Shown here in pieces: positions 51,633 to 59,957 of a DNA stretch of 64,000 bases. The stretch is from CAVYYW01 sp963772845 (GTDB lineage Bacteria > Bacillota > Bacilli > Bacillales > Sporolactobacillaceae): assembly GCA_963772845.1 (NCBI GenBank), contig CAVYYW010000017.1, forward strand, positions 124,001 through 188,000, written 5' to 3'. A model generated the notes under the pieces. The model did not search any database, was not told the DNA's origin, and saw only the letters and a program-made list of their open reading frames with translations. Within the stretch, counting starts at the first letter, position 1; each line of letters begins with the position of its first letter. Made by a program: the position numbers and the translations under genes.

Positions 51633-51662
51633 TTTAGACTATTTATTTAAATTCAGTCTAAA
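51633..51662. promoter_or_regulatory. Predicted TetR operator in the aldehyde dehydrogenase promoter
   Basis: TTTAGACT (51633-51640) and AGTCTAAA (51655-51662) form a perfect inverted repeat with a 14-bp AT-rich centre, 24-53 bases upstream of the dehydrogenase start. TAGAC/GTCTA half-sites are common for TetR-type repressors. Confidence 0.5.
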
Positions 51663-51746
51663 GTAATGATTGTCTACAAGATTACGCCTCTTCCCTCCAT
51701 TTGTAAACGAACAAGGCTTGGCAAAGGAAATTGGACCGTTTAATTA

Positions 51747-51755
51747 TGCTATAAT
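51747..51755 (+). promoter_or_regulatory. Predicted extended -10 promoter of the TetR gene
   Basis: TGC-TATAAT at 51747-51755 is an extended -10 element, 22 bases before ATG 51778. No good -35 is visible. Confidence 0.5.
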
Positions 51756-51777
51756 GGGCTGAAAAGGGGGTGTCGAG

Positions 51778-52443
51778 ATGAGGAAAATCGCACCTGAAGA
51801 ACGAGCGATCAAGCGAAAATCCTATGTAAAAAAACTCATGCATGTGGTCCGGAATCAAGGCTTCACTTCGCTCAACATTCAGGATATTGCCCGCTCGATG
51901 AACATGAGCAGAGCATCTCTCTATAATTATTTTTCTTCAAAGGAAGAAATTATTAAGGAAGTAACCGAGTACTATATCGCTTATTTCCGGGAAGCCGATG
52001 CAACGATCTCGGATCAATCATTATCTTACCCGTACCGTCTTCAAAAAGTATTTGAACAGGCCGTTCTATCCGCATTTTACGCTTCTGATATCTTTATGCG
52101 TGACCTGAAGCAGAGCTGCCCTGCTCTTTATGAGAAAAAAATGCTTTCAAGAACAGAACGATCAGCCACCCTTCACAGCTTTTATCAGGAAGGAATGAAA
52201 GCAGGTGTATTTAATGAGCTGAACCCTGCGATCCTCATCTTGCAGGATGACGCCACGCTGAAAGAGATTATTGATTCTGAGTGTTTGAAGAAAAAAGGTC
52301 TTTCATTAAAACAGGCCCTGGTCGATTATTATGAGGCGAAAAAATTCCAGGTGTTCAAGGTCCAGTCTTTAAAAGAGGAAAATGCGGGCACCACTGAAGG
52401 TATGGTTGAGGACATTCTTTATAAGATTCATAACACGCTATGA
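51778..52443 (+). CDS. TetR-family transcriptional regulator
   Basis: 221 aa: N-terminal TetR helix-turn-helix (about 12-58) with GFTSLNIQDIARSMNMSRASLYNYFSSKEEI; the C-terminal ligand domain is unlike any I recognise. Divergent from the aldehyde dehydrogenase gene across 168 bp with a dyad between, so it probably represses that gene and responds to its substrate. The following 160 bp (52444-52607) hold no gene I can support. Confidence 0.85.
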   Translation: MRKIAPEERAIKRKSYVKKLMHVVRNQGFTSLNIQDIARSMNMSRASLYNYFSSKEEIIKEVTEYYIAYFREADATISDQSLSYPYRLQKVFEQAVLSAFYASDIFMRDLKQSCPALYEKKMLSRTERSATLHSFYQEGMKAGVFNELNPAILILQDDATLKEIIDSECLKKKGLSLKQALVDYYEAKKFQVFKVQSLKEENAGTTEGMVEDILYKIHNTL

Positions 52444-52607
52444 CATTCCTTTGATGCCGAGGATTTGGCAGATTCATTATCCCGGATCTTGCTGATGGTA
52501 AAATTAATCATAAAAATGTTTTCTCCATATATTCTGGGGGAGCCTTGCTGACGGAACCCAGAGATGCCGTCAACAAATTCCGCCTAGAAATCAAGCACCG
52601 GTCTGTT

Positions 52608-53168
52608 TCACAGCTGAAATCTCTCTTTAATCCTTGCGGCTGTTTCTTCCGCACTCAACCAAGTATTGTTTATTTTCAAATAATTCCCCCTAGTGATTTC
52701 CCCTTCTTTTGAGTTTAATCTATATTTATCCATTGCCGATTTTAATTCATTATCTGACCACTCAACATTTCGTTTGGTCGGTTTATGCTCTAGTCTGTGT
52801 GGGGTCTTGTTGCGTTCAAGACGCTGCTCCAAATCACTCTCAAGCTCAACAAAATATACTTCGTTTCCTTTCGATTCAAAAATCTCACACACCTCCTCAA
52901 CAAAATCCCAGTCCTCCTGCTGATCGAAGGCCCAGACATAAGTAAAAATCATGCCAAACATTTCGCTCTTTGCTGCTTCTTCAAAAATTTCACGACGAAA
53001 TAAATTAACCAATCGACTATAGGTTTCTGTCCCAAAATCAAAAAAAGGACAAACAAGTTCAATCGTCATATGATTGTGAAAGAGCTTCAGATCCGTTGTT
53101 TTTTCAAGTTCATGTCCCACTGTCATTTTTCCTGATGCCTGCGGTCCAAATAGTAAAATAAATTTCAT
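52608..53168 (-). CDS. P-loop nucleotide kinase-like protein
   Basis: 186 aa with Walker A GPQASGKMTVG at residues 8-18 and a shikimate/adenylate-kinase-like fold pattern: FHNHMTIE, VYFVELESDLEQRLERNKTPHR as a lid-like Arg-rich segment. The phosphate acceptor is unknown. Stands alone, with GGAG site before ATG. Confidence 0.75.
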   Translation of the reverse strand: MKFILLFGPQASGKMTVGHELEKTTDLKLFHNHMTIELVCPFFDFGTETYSRLVNLFRREIFEEAAKSEMFGMIFTYVWAFDQQEDWDFVEEVCEIFESKGNEVYFVELESDLEQRLERNKTPHRLEHKPTKRNVEWSDNELKSAMDKYRLNSKEGEITRGNYLKINNTWLSAEETAARIKERFQL

Positions 53169-53231
53169 AGAATCTCCTTTAAATTTTAACTTATAATGTT
53201 TCTAAAGAGTTTCATAATAGCAAATATTCAT

Positions 53232-53981
53232 TCAATTTCCGAGCAGTTTCGCAATCGCTTCAATGACTACCATAGGCTCGTCTTTTTGAATATAGTGAGC
53301 ACTGTCCGCAGCAATTATAAATTCACCTTGAATAGACAGTCCGGCTATTTCCTTCTGCATCTCATGCCAGAGAAGCTGTGCCTCCATGGAATAGTGATCC
53401 TTCTTTCCCGCTGATAAAACAATCAAGGGTATATCCTTCAGGTACCGGCTGCTGTACTTTAACTGCATTAAGCTTTCCATAAATTCATCATACGTTCCTT
53501 CATGAACAAATTGTTTATTGTACGCTTCTTGAAAATCCTCTGGCATGTTTGGTAAAAATCGCTCTCTGTATTCTTCAGGAGTGGAATCAATAAGAACCAT
53601 TCCTGCTGTCTCACTTGGGAACTCCACAGCGTATAACCGCATGTTGACGCCTCCAAATGAATGGCCCACTAATATATAAGGCGGTTCAAGACTCAACTTA
53701 GCCAACATCTCATGCAGTTCATTAACCATTTCTTCGCTCGTTCTCGGGTTGGGACTCTGTTCACTTTTGCCTAATCCCGCCCTGTCATACACGAGCACCT
53801 GGCTCATCCTTGAGACCTCAGGAATGATAGAAGCCCAGGATTTCGAATCGTCACCATAGCCTGCCTCCATTACGACAATGGGGTTCCCCGTCTTATTACC
53901 ATATAGCCTAGTAAATAATTTAAATCCCTTAAGCTGAACATATTGTTCAATCACTGAAATTGAATCTGTTTTATTCTCCAT
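53232..53981 (-). CDS. Alpha/beta hydrolase
   Basis: 249 aa; nucleophile elbow GHSFGG in VGHSFGGVNMRLYA, oxyanion segment VMEAGYGDDSKSW, Asp probably in VLSAGKKDHYSME and catalytic His in ADSAHYIQKDEP. No signal peptide. Substrate unknown. Confidence 0.85.
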   Translation of the reverse strand: MENKTDSISVIEQYVQLKGFKLFTRLYGNKTGNPIVVMEAGYGDDSKSWASIIPEVSRMSQVLVYDRAGLGKSEQSPNPRTSEEMVNELHEMLAKLSLEPPYILVGHSFGGVNMRLYAVEFPSETAGMVLIDSTPEEYRERFLPNMPEDFQEAYNKQFVHEGTYDEFMESLMQLKYSSRYLKDIPLIVLSAGKKDHYSMEAQLLWHEMQKEIAGLSIQGEFIIAADSAHYIQKDEPMVVIEAIAKLLGN

Positions 53982-54030
53982 CCTGCACCCCCTGAAATTT
54001 CATTTCTTGACACCCTTCCCCCGATGCCGA

Positions 54031-54786
54031 TTACTTCCTTGCTTTAATAATAAAAGTATTGGGAACCGCTCTTGTTTTGTAAAGTGAATAATTTTCTTCA
54101 GAGAAATCATCTTTTACATTTATAAATCTCTTTGAAACATCGCCTTCTATAACCTTCTCAATTTTAAATCCAGCTTCAACTAATTTATTAATATAAGTGC
54201 CTAATTTTCTCCTGTGGAGCACAACAGGGACTTGTTCCCCATAAAACGATTCGTATCTTACTGGTCCCTCATATTGATAGGTACCTTTAACATGGAGAGC
54301 ACCGTCTTCACTTTTAACACGCGGATACATTGGATGCTCCCAACTGAAAATCAAGCTGCCATCTGCTTTTAAATGCGAATAAATGAGTTCTAATGTTCGT
54401 GAAAGATTTGTCGACCATCCAAGAGCATAGATCGAGTAAACAATGTCAAAATAATTCTTTGGTACATCCATTTCTTCTTCCATAGGCGTACAAATTAATT
54501 GAGGATCAAAATCCTTTAACGTCTTCCGAGCAGTTTCAATTTGTGTGGAAGACAAATCAATCCCCCACAATTTTTGAGCACCTTTTTCCGCCATATATTG
54601 AAGAGAATGGCCACTCCCACATCCAATTTCAAAGACTTTTTTATTATGTATCGTATCAAAAAGGTTGATTTCATCCTCGGTTACCGTAAATGGACCATAT
54701 TCAGGAAGCGCTTCAACACCAAAGAACTTTGGAGCGACCACATCCCAGCATTTTTTATTTACTTTAATCATTTCAGTTGTCTGCAT
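54031..54786 (-). CDS. Class I SAM-dependent methyltransferase
   Basis: 251 aa with SAM motif I VFEIGCGSGHSLQYMA near residue 55, acidic IDLSSTQIE and the post-motif FSWEHPMYPRV. ATG 54786 has TTGAGG at 8 bases; upstream in-frame starts lack one. The family includes ubiquinone/menaquinone-type and small-molecule methyltransferases; substrate unknown. A cupin gene lies 42 bp upstream on the same strand. Confidence 0.8.
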   Translation of the reverse strand: MQTTEMIKVNKKCWDVVAPKFFGVEALPEYGPFTVTEDEINLFDTIHNKKVFEIGCGSGHSLQYMAEKGAQKLWGIDLSSTQIETARKTLKDFDPQLICTPMEEEMDVPKNYFDIVYSIYALGWSTNLSRTLELIYSHLKADGSLIFSWEHPMYPRVKSEDGALHVKGTYQYEGPVRYESFYGEQVPVVLHRRKLGTYINKLVEAGFKIEKVIEGDVSKRFINVKDDFSEENYSLYKTRAVPNTFIIKARK

Positions 54787-54827
54787 TGCTCTAACCTCAA
54801 TCCTCATCAATCTCTTAAATTTATCTT

Positions 54828-55190
54828 CTATTTAGCATTGTGCTGCAAAGCCATCAGTGATGGGCTCATCTTTTCACTCTCAATTACAATTGCAGTCATC
54901 CCTTCATCCGATACCGTTTCATGCCATTCTCCTTTTTCCCAAAAAACAGCCTCACCTGTTTTGACACCTGAAAATACTTTGTCCTCTCCGCACACATCCG
55001 CTTTCCCGCTGACGATTAGAAGGAGTTGATTAACAACGGCTTGATGAAAGCCGATCCTTCCCGATTCTCCTACATGCATACAGCTTACATGTGCCGAATG
55101 ATCTGACTTTGTTATCCTCGTTAATATGAAATCCGAATCAAATTTAGTAATATGCTTACCCGCTTCTTTATCAAACCTAAAAATCTTCAT
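54828..55190 (-). CDS. Cupin-domain protein
   Basis: 120-aa single-domain cupin: H-x-A-V-V-N-Q in the first motif (GFHQAVVNQLLLIVSG) and GEWHETVSDEG in the second, with some usual metal-binding His replaced. Binding or sensing of a small molecule is likely. Probably co-transcribed with the methyltransferase gene. Confidence 0.72.
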   Translation of the reverse strand: MKIFRFDKEAGKHITKFDSDFILTRITKSDHSAHVSCMHVGESGRIGFHQAVVNQLLLIVSGKADVCGEDKVFSGVKTGEAVFWEKGEWHETVSDEGMTAIVIESEKMSPSLMALQHNAK

Positions 55191-55244
55191 CCCGAATCTC
55201 TCCTCGTTTTCAGTTTCTTATTCTAATATGTTCGCTGCATAACA

Positions 55245-55270
55245 AAAAGACACCTCTTTTGAGATGCCAT
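55245..55270 (-). terminator. Terminator of the 55348 membrane protein gene
   Basis: GGCATCTC and GAGGTGTC pair around a 4-base loop, then TTTTT on the minus strand; near-copy of hairpins at 48186 and 57565. Confidence 0.65.
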
Positions 55271-55347
55271 TAATGGGTTTTTGTATGTAGTTTTTTTTAC
55301 CTATTTTCTAAAACAGGCTATAGGTATATACTCGCTTTCTACAAATC

Positions 55348-55596
55348 TTAAGGTCCGCCTATTCCTAATGCAAGCAGAAGGAAATAGGCAAATACTAATA
55401 CCCCGCCATTCAAAAGAATTCCCGCGATCGCCGCTATCCATTTTTTTGACATAACCGCAAATACAATTCCAACGATCGAAAGGACAGTGAATATAATTAT
55501 TACTACAGATAAACTCGCAATCGGTCCTCTCAGGATAAAAAATATCATCACACTTATTACGGCCATTAAAATAGATAACATTCCGTACTTATTCAC
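55348..55596 (-). CDS. Small membrane protein of unknown function
   Basis: 82 aa with three hydrophobic helices separated by short loops (MSKKWIAAIAG) and a C-terminal GIGGP. Layout resembles DUF4190-type proteins but I cannot assign it. GGGAGGACAACG precedes ATG. Confidence 0.6.
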   Translation of the reverse strand: MNKYGMLSILMAVISVMIFFILRGPIASLSVVIIIFTVLSIVGIVFAVMSKKWIAAIAGILLNGGVLVFAYFLLLALGIGGP

Positions 55597-55638
55597 GTTG
55601 TCCTCCCATCTTTTTAAGGTCGTTTAAAACATGCGAGA

Positions 55639-56094
55639 TTATATCTGTTTTTCCATCACAAGATCCGTTGTTTGATACCCGAGTTTTTCATATAATCTTC
55701 GAGCGACCTTGTTATGACCAAATACGTGGAGCTTAATTTTTTCTATGCCTAGTTTCTTCCCTACCTCTTCAATCGCTTTCATGGCTTCCTTACCATACCC
55801 AAGTCCTTGGTGGTTTTCCCAAATATTAATATCATAGATAAATCCTTTGTCCTTCGATCTTTGAGAAAGCCACACCATCCCAACCTCTTGGTCTTCATGA
55901 CGAATCGTATATAAATAGTTATCTTCAGTTCTTTGACCCTCTGGTAAAAGTTTTGCGTACTCTTTTGTCGCCTTATCTACAGCTTCTGATTCATTCCAAT
56001 TTCCAGCTATGACATGTTCTTTTGCATAATTTCCGATTGCCTCATTTAGATAGTCTTGGAATTCAGCACCACTCATTAACTCTAATGTCAGCAT
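55639..56094 (-). CDS. GNAT acetyltransferase
   Basis: 151 aa; acetyl-CoA motif IWENHQGLGYGKEAMKAIEE near 93-112 and LHVFGHNKVARRLYEKLGYQTT at the C-terminus are diagnostic. Substrate unknown. GGAGGAG before ATG. Confidence 0.85.
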   Translation of the reverse strand: MLTLELMSGAEFQDYLNEAIGNYAKEHVIAGNWNESEAVDKATKEYAKLLPEGQRTEDNYLYTIRHEDQEVGMVWLSQRSKDKGFIYDINIWENHQGLGYGKEAMKAIEEVGKKLGIEKIKLHVFGHNKVARRLYEKLGYQTTDLVMEKQI

Positions 56095-56144
56095 TTTCTT
56101 TATCTCCTCCTAACATTTATAGTTATGTATTTTCCTAATTCAAT

Positions 56145-56787
56145 TTAATAAAGCCGCCTTGTGTAGCCATCTTCAAGTCTTTCTGCCATCGATTCGGAAC
56201 TGACATTTTTTAGCTTGGCGTGATCAACTAATATCCTAGCAACAGCGGGCAGGGACTCTTTTGCATCCCAAGACTCAGGATTTCCATAGGCCGGATCGTC
56301 TAAATGCTTTTGCACAATGAATGTAGCATTCTTCGACTTCCACACCAATGCCTAATAAAGGCGTCTTGCCATTCACAGCCATTTTGTTAAGCAATTCTTC
56401 CTCCTGTACCAGGCAGGCTGTTCCGTTAATTCGAAGCGTTTCGCCTAATCCAGGAATGAGAAACACCAGACCAACATGCGGGTTGGACAATATATTAAGC
56501 ATGGAATCAGCGCGTTTGTTCCCGGGACGTTCCGGGATGATTAACCGCTTCTCATCCAATGTCAGTACAAATCCAGGTACATCTCCCCTAGGAGAAACAT
56601 CGCAATTGCCTGCTTGATCCGAAGTCGACATCATTAAAAATGGGGATTTTCCAATGAACTGCTGACAATGCGGATCTAAATATGAAATGACCTTTTGCTT
56701 AACCAGGTCACTTGGCTCACCAAGGATTGCTCTCAATTCCTCTTCTGTTGTCACTAAATTCTTAAATCCACGTTTATCTGTTTTCAT
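56145..56787 (-). pseudogene. Pyridoxamine-5'-phosphate-oxidase-like flavin protein, single-base frameshift
   Basis: The first frame carries SPFLMMSTSDQAGNCDVSPRGD and LIIPERPGNKRADSMLNIL, then ends at FRRSGLWKS; the other frame resumes NPESWDAKESLPAVARILVDH. Removing one base of the TTT at 56281-56283 restores RRSGLWNPESW and a 213-residue protein of normal length. Relatives bind FMN; the substrate is unknown. Mutation or homopolymer sequencing error. Confidence 0.85.
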
Positions 56788-56965
56788 AAAAGCACCTTTC
56801 CTTCTAAACTCAAGAGATATTGAAAATGTTTAATCTCTCACATAGACCTCAAAATACGAGTGACGCTCTTAAATTGCTAATATACGATTTTTCTGGATCT
56901 GCAAGGGCATCAACTGCATCATGGATTTTAATAGTTTCAGTTTAGTCCTCATGCTTTTAGTTATA

Positions 56966-57565
56966 TTATTTATCGACTTTTTTGAGCTTCCATTCAATCA
57001 GCCAGCAATCCCGGTATTCCCCTTCATGAAGCTCATTTTCCGGCAGTAATTTAACCTTATTAAACCCGCATTTTTCATAACATCGGATTGCTCTTTCATT
57101 CCATGTCTGAGGATCCATGACGACCCTATCCGCTTGCTTATGCTTTGTTAGAAATTCAACCATCGATGTAACGAGCTTCGTCCCAATTCCTTTATTCCAA
57201 TAAGCCGTTTCACCAATAAACTGATCGATCCCATATATTATTTCTGTCTCATCTGTATACCCGTAAAGTTTTCTTTCTCCTTCATCGATCGGATAATACT
57301 GACAGTATCCGATTGGGCTTCCCTCATACTCAGCAATACACTTTCCCTTTCGGTCTCCCTCTCGATAAAACGTTTTATTGACTTTGCCTAAATCAAACGC
57401 ATTATCTCTGCCTTCGTAGTATTCAAGAACTGAGGGATCTGAAAGCCATTTGGCTAATAGATAACGATCCTCAAATTCAAGCGTGCGGACAACTAAGTCT
57501 CCCGTTTTAAATAAAATGTGAATTCCCCCTGGCTTTCCCTCCTCTACTAGTTCTCCATAACACAA
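56966..57565 (-). CDS. GNAT acetyltransferase, aminoglycoside 6'-N-acetyltransferase-like
   Basis: 199 aa as read from TTG 57565. The AAC(6')-like pattern is clear: VVRTLEFEDRYLLAKWLSDP, QFIGETAYWNKGIGTKLVTSMVEF (acetyl-CoA loop) and VVMDPQTWNERAIRCYEKCGF. The start is doubtful: TTG 57565 lies against a terminator, while a GGGGG site near 57527 has no usual start codon beside it except ATT at 57517. Resistance is not implied; many chromosomal relatives do other acetylations. Confidence 0.78.
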   Translation of the reverse strand: MCYGELVEEGKPGGIHILFKTGDLVVRTLEFEDRYLLAKWLSDPSVLEYYEGRDNAFDLGKVNKTFYREGDRKGKCIAEYEGSPIGYCQYYPIDEGERKLYGYTDETEIIYGIDQFIGETAYWNKGIGTKLVTSMVEFLTKHKQADRVVMDPQTWNERAIRCYEKCGFNKVKLLPENELHEGEYRDCWLIEWKLKKVDK

Positions 57566-57590
57566 AAAGGCACCTCTTTTGAGATGCCTT
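57565..57590 (-). terminator. Terminator of the XRE-cupin regulator gene
   Basis: AAAAGGCATCTC and GAGGTGCCTTTTT form a long stem with a T-tract on the minus strand. Confidence 0.75.
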
Positions 57591-57634
57591 TTAACAAAAT
57601 AAGCTGTAATACTAAGAATCTGGCGCTTCCTTAC

Positions 57635-58189
57635 TCAATCCGGATAATACAAAATCATGCTTAAACGGGTCAGCCCTTTTCCTGAATTATGATACGTATG
57701 GGGTCTGTCAGCCTTGAACCTGATTGAATCGCCATTGTTTACCGTATATTCATTGTTATTAACCCGGACTGTTAATTCCCCGTCATAGACTGTAATGAGT
57801 TCTTCCGTTCCTTCTTTGTGTGAATCAGAGCTCAGAAAGCCGCCTTGATCGATCTCAACCGAATAAACTTCAAAACGCCGGTCGTCTTCAAAGGGAAAGT
57901 ACGGATAGACACGATATTTTCCGTTATCCTCAGATAAAACCTGAATGTCGTTTTTCAAAAGGACATTCGTATCCGGCTGCGGGTTATTAATCAGTGACGT
58001 AAACGAAATTTTAAGGCCGTTAGCAATTTTCCAGATCGTTGTAATCGTCGGGCTCGATTCCCCTCTTTCAATTTGGCCGATCATTGTTTTGCTTACGCCG
58101 GTTAATTCCGCGACTCTTTCAAGACTTAATTTTTTACTTTCTCTATATGCCTTTAAATTTTTGGCAATGGTAAGGTGTATTTCCTGCAT
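57635..58189 (-). CDS. XRE-family regulator with cupin sensor domain
   Basis: 184 aa: helix-turn-helix (8-62; LERVAELTGVSKTMIGQIERGESSPTITTIWKIA) and a C-terminal cupin_2 domain with HKEGTEELITVYDGELTV and RPHTYHNSG. Such regulators often repress a divergent exporter or catabolic gene. Here the divergent gene is a LysE-type exporter 115 bp away, the likely target. Confidence 0.88.
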   Translation of the reverse strand: MQEIHLTIAKNLKAYRESKKLSLERVAELTGVSKTMIGQIERGESSPTITTIWKIANGLKISFTSLINNPQPDTNVLLKNDIQVLSEDNGKYRVYPYFPFEDDRRFEVYSVEIDQGGFLSSDSHKEGTEELITVYDGELTVRVNNNEYTVNNGDSIRFKADRPHTYHNSGKGLTRLSMILYYPD

Positions 58190-58304
58190 AAATATTCTCC
58201 TTTTTACCTATGTACAATATAACGTATGATGTATACACTATAAAGTAAGTCGTTATACTGTTCGTTTTGGTCATTATAACAGACTAGCAGAGGAGGATTC
58301 CAAT

Positions 58305-58892
58305 ATGCCATTGTTATCATTTTTATTATTTGTTTTCGTGACCAGCTTTACGCCAGGTCCCAATAACATAATGTCTATGCTGTTCGCCAACAAATACGGC
58401 TTTAAAAGAACACTTCGATTTTGTTTTGGTGTCGGGGCTGGTTTCTTTATTATTATCCTGCTGTGCTGTTACTTTAATCTTTTGCTGAAAGACTTTATCC
58501 CGAAAGTTGAATTTTTCATGACCATCCTCGGTGCCGCCTACATGGTCTATCTCGCCATAAAAATTATTAAAAGCAGCAAAAATACGGCTAAAGCCGCTGA
58601 TGGCGACAAGAATAACAGTTTTACCGCAGGCATGCTGCTGCAGTTTATCAATCCGAAAGGCATCCTGTATGGGATAACCGTCATCTCAACCTTCGTCATC
58701 CCTTACTACACATCAAATATCACCTTTATCTTTTTTGCGGTTATGCTGGCATTTGTCGGTTTTATGAGCACCTTCAGCTGGAGTGTGTTTGGCTCGGTTT
58801 TTCAAAAATTCTTATCAAAATACCGAAGCCAATTTAATGTCGTAATGGCTTTATTATTACTATACAGCGCCATCTCGATTCTGATGGAATAA
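58305..58892 (+). CDS. LysE/RhtB-family amino acid exporter
   Basis: 195-aa membrane protein with six helices and the family start SFTPGPNNIMSM-FANKYGFKR, plus NPKGILYGITVIS. Exports amino acids or derivatives. GAGGAGG precedes ATG. Probably controlled by the divergent XRE-cupin protein. Confidence 0.88.
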   Translation: MPLLSFLLFVFVTSFTPGPNNIMSMLFANKYGFKRTLRFCFGVGAGFFIIILLCCYFNLLLKDFIPKVEFFMTILGAAYMVYLAIKIIKSSKNTAKAADGDKNNSFTAGMLLQFINPKGILYGITVISTFVIPYYTSNITFIFFAVMLAFVGFMSTFSWSVFGSVFQKFLSKYRSQFNVVMALLLLYSAISILME

Positions 58893-58916
58893 GGTATTAC
58901 AGATTAGATGAGGAAC

Positions 58917-58950
58917 GCCCAGAGAAAAAGGTCTCTGGGCGTTTTTGTTT
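58917..58950 (+). terminator. Terminator after the LysE-type gene
   Basis: GCCCAGAG and CTCTGGGC form an 8-bp stem, then GTTTTTGTTTT. Confidence 0.85.
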
Positions 58951-58990
58951 TATTTAGAAAGCTACGAGTCCATCATAATATAACCAGTGA

Positions 58991-59872
58991 TTATATTACT
59001 GGTAATCTACCCTTCAACTGACTTTTCTTTAAGTAAACAATAAAAATTGAAGCTGAAATGACAAGCAATATTAAGGCTGTCCACCCCGCAGCTTTTGCCT
59101 GATCCAATGTCAGGCTGTCGCTTGAAGAAGCCCCTCGGTTAAAAAAACTTGTCGCCTGCACAATAATATTATTAATGAGATGAAATACGATTGGGACAAG
59201 AAGTGATTGATATTTTATAAATAAAACAGATAAAACAATACCACCTAGAAAAATATCCATAAATTGCGGAGAAAAATGAAGTGCCGCGAATACTAACGAT
59301 GAGAAAATAATCCCTCTCTTTAACCCCCACCGAACAGCCCAGGCTTGCAATACAATGCCGCGAAAAAATAACTCTTCTATTAATGGTGCTATAACAACAG
59401 ACAGAAAGGCTAATAAAACAAACTTATTTAAGGGCAGAACTGCAGTGTTCATGTTAGAAGTAAAATCGTTAAGGTATTGAGGATTTGCATAAACAAAGTA
59501 TAATAAAGCGGCGGAAAGTGTTGTTAGGTAAATAACCTTTGTCAAAATTGTTAGTCCGATTATTTCGAGCCAATTAATTTTTTTATCTTTTATAGTGAAG
59601 ATGTTTTTAAAATTTATGTGGTTTTTATTTGTGACTCTTAAGCACAATAAGAAAACATACACGTAAATAAGACTTGCAACTGAGTATTTAAATGTAAATT
59701 CACTAAGACCCATCAAGGCGTTAACAATAAGCTTTAAAGAAAAATAAAGCACAATGAAACCGATTGTTATTTGCAATAGAAAGTATCTCATTTTAACCTT
59801 GTGAAATGGCGATCGATTACCGATACTTTCTTCGGTAACTAAATTTTCGTTACTTGCCCTTGACAAAATCAC
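58991..59872 (-). CDS. CPBP-family (CAAX/Abi) intramembrane metalloprotease
   Basis: 293 aa with about eight membrane helices. The catalytic motif EE-x3-R is at Glu166, Glu167 and Arg171 (LIEELFFRG), a His at 199 in AALHFSPQF, and HLINN completes the site. In Firmicutes these proteases act in peptide maturation, stress or bacteriocin immunity. No bacteriocin gene was seen nearby. Confidence 0.85.
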   Translation of the reverse strand: MILSRASNENLVTEESIGNRSPFHKVKMRYFLLQITIGFIVLYFSLKLIVNALMGLSEFTFKYSVASLIYVYVFLLCLRVTNKNHINFKNIFTIKDKKINWLEIIGLTILTKVIYLTTLSAALLYFVYANPQYLNDFTSNMNTAVLPLNKFVLLAFLSVVIAPLIEELFFRGIVLQAWAVRWGLKRGIIFSSLVFAALHFSPQFMDIFLGGIVLSVLFIKYQSLLVPIVFHLINNIIVQATSFFNRGASSSDSLTLDQAKAAGWTALILLVISASIFIVYLKKSQLKGRLPVI

Positions 59873-59957
59873 ACCTCCACATTAGAAAAATAAACACATC
59901 ACAAGCACTACGTTATTTTAACATAAATATCCAATGTTTTTTGAATTTTTTATGCAT

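Noticed and set aside
52444..52607. Possible gene fragment after the TetR gene
   Set aside because: Short open stretches exist in two frames, but none has a start, ribosome site or recognisable family.
58190..58304. Possible third CarH operator between the XRE and LysE genes
   Set aside because: GTATAC- and TGTACA-like words occur but not as 11-bp direct repeats; more likely the XRE operator region.
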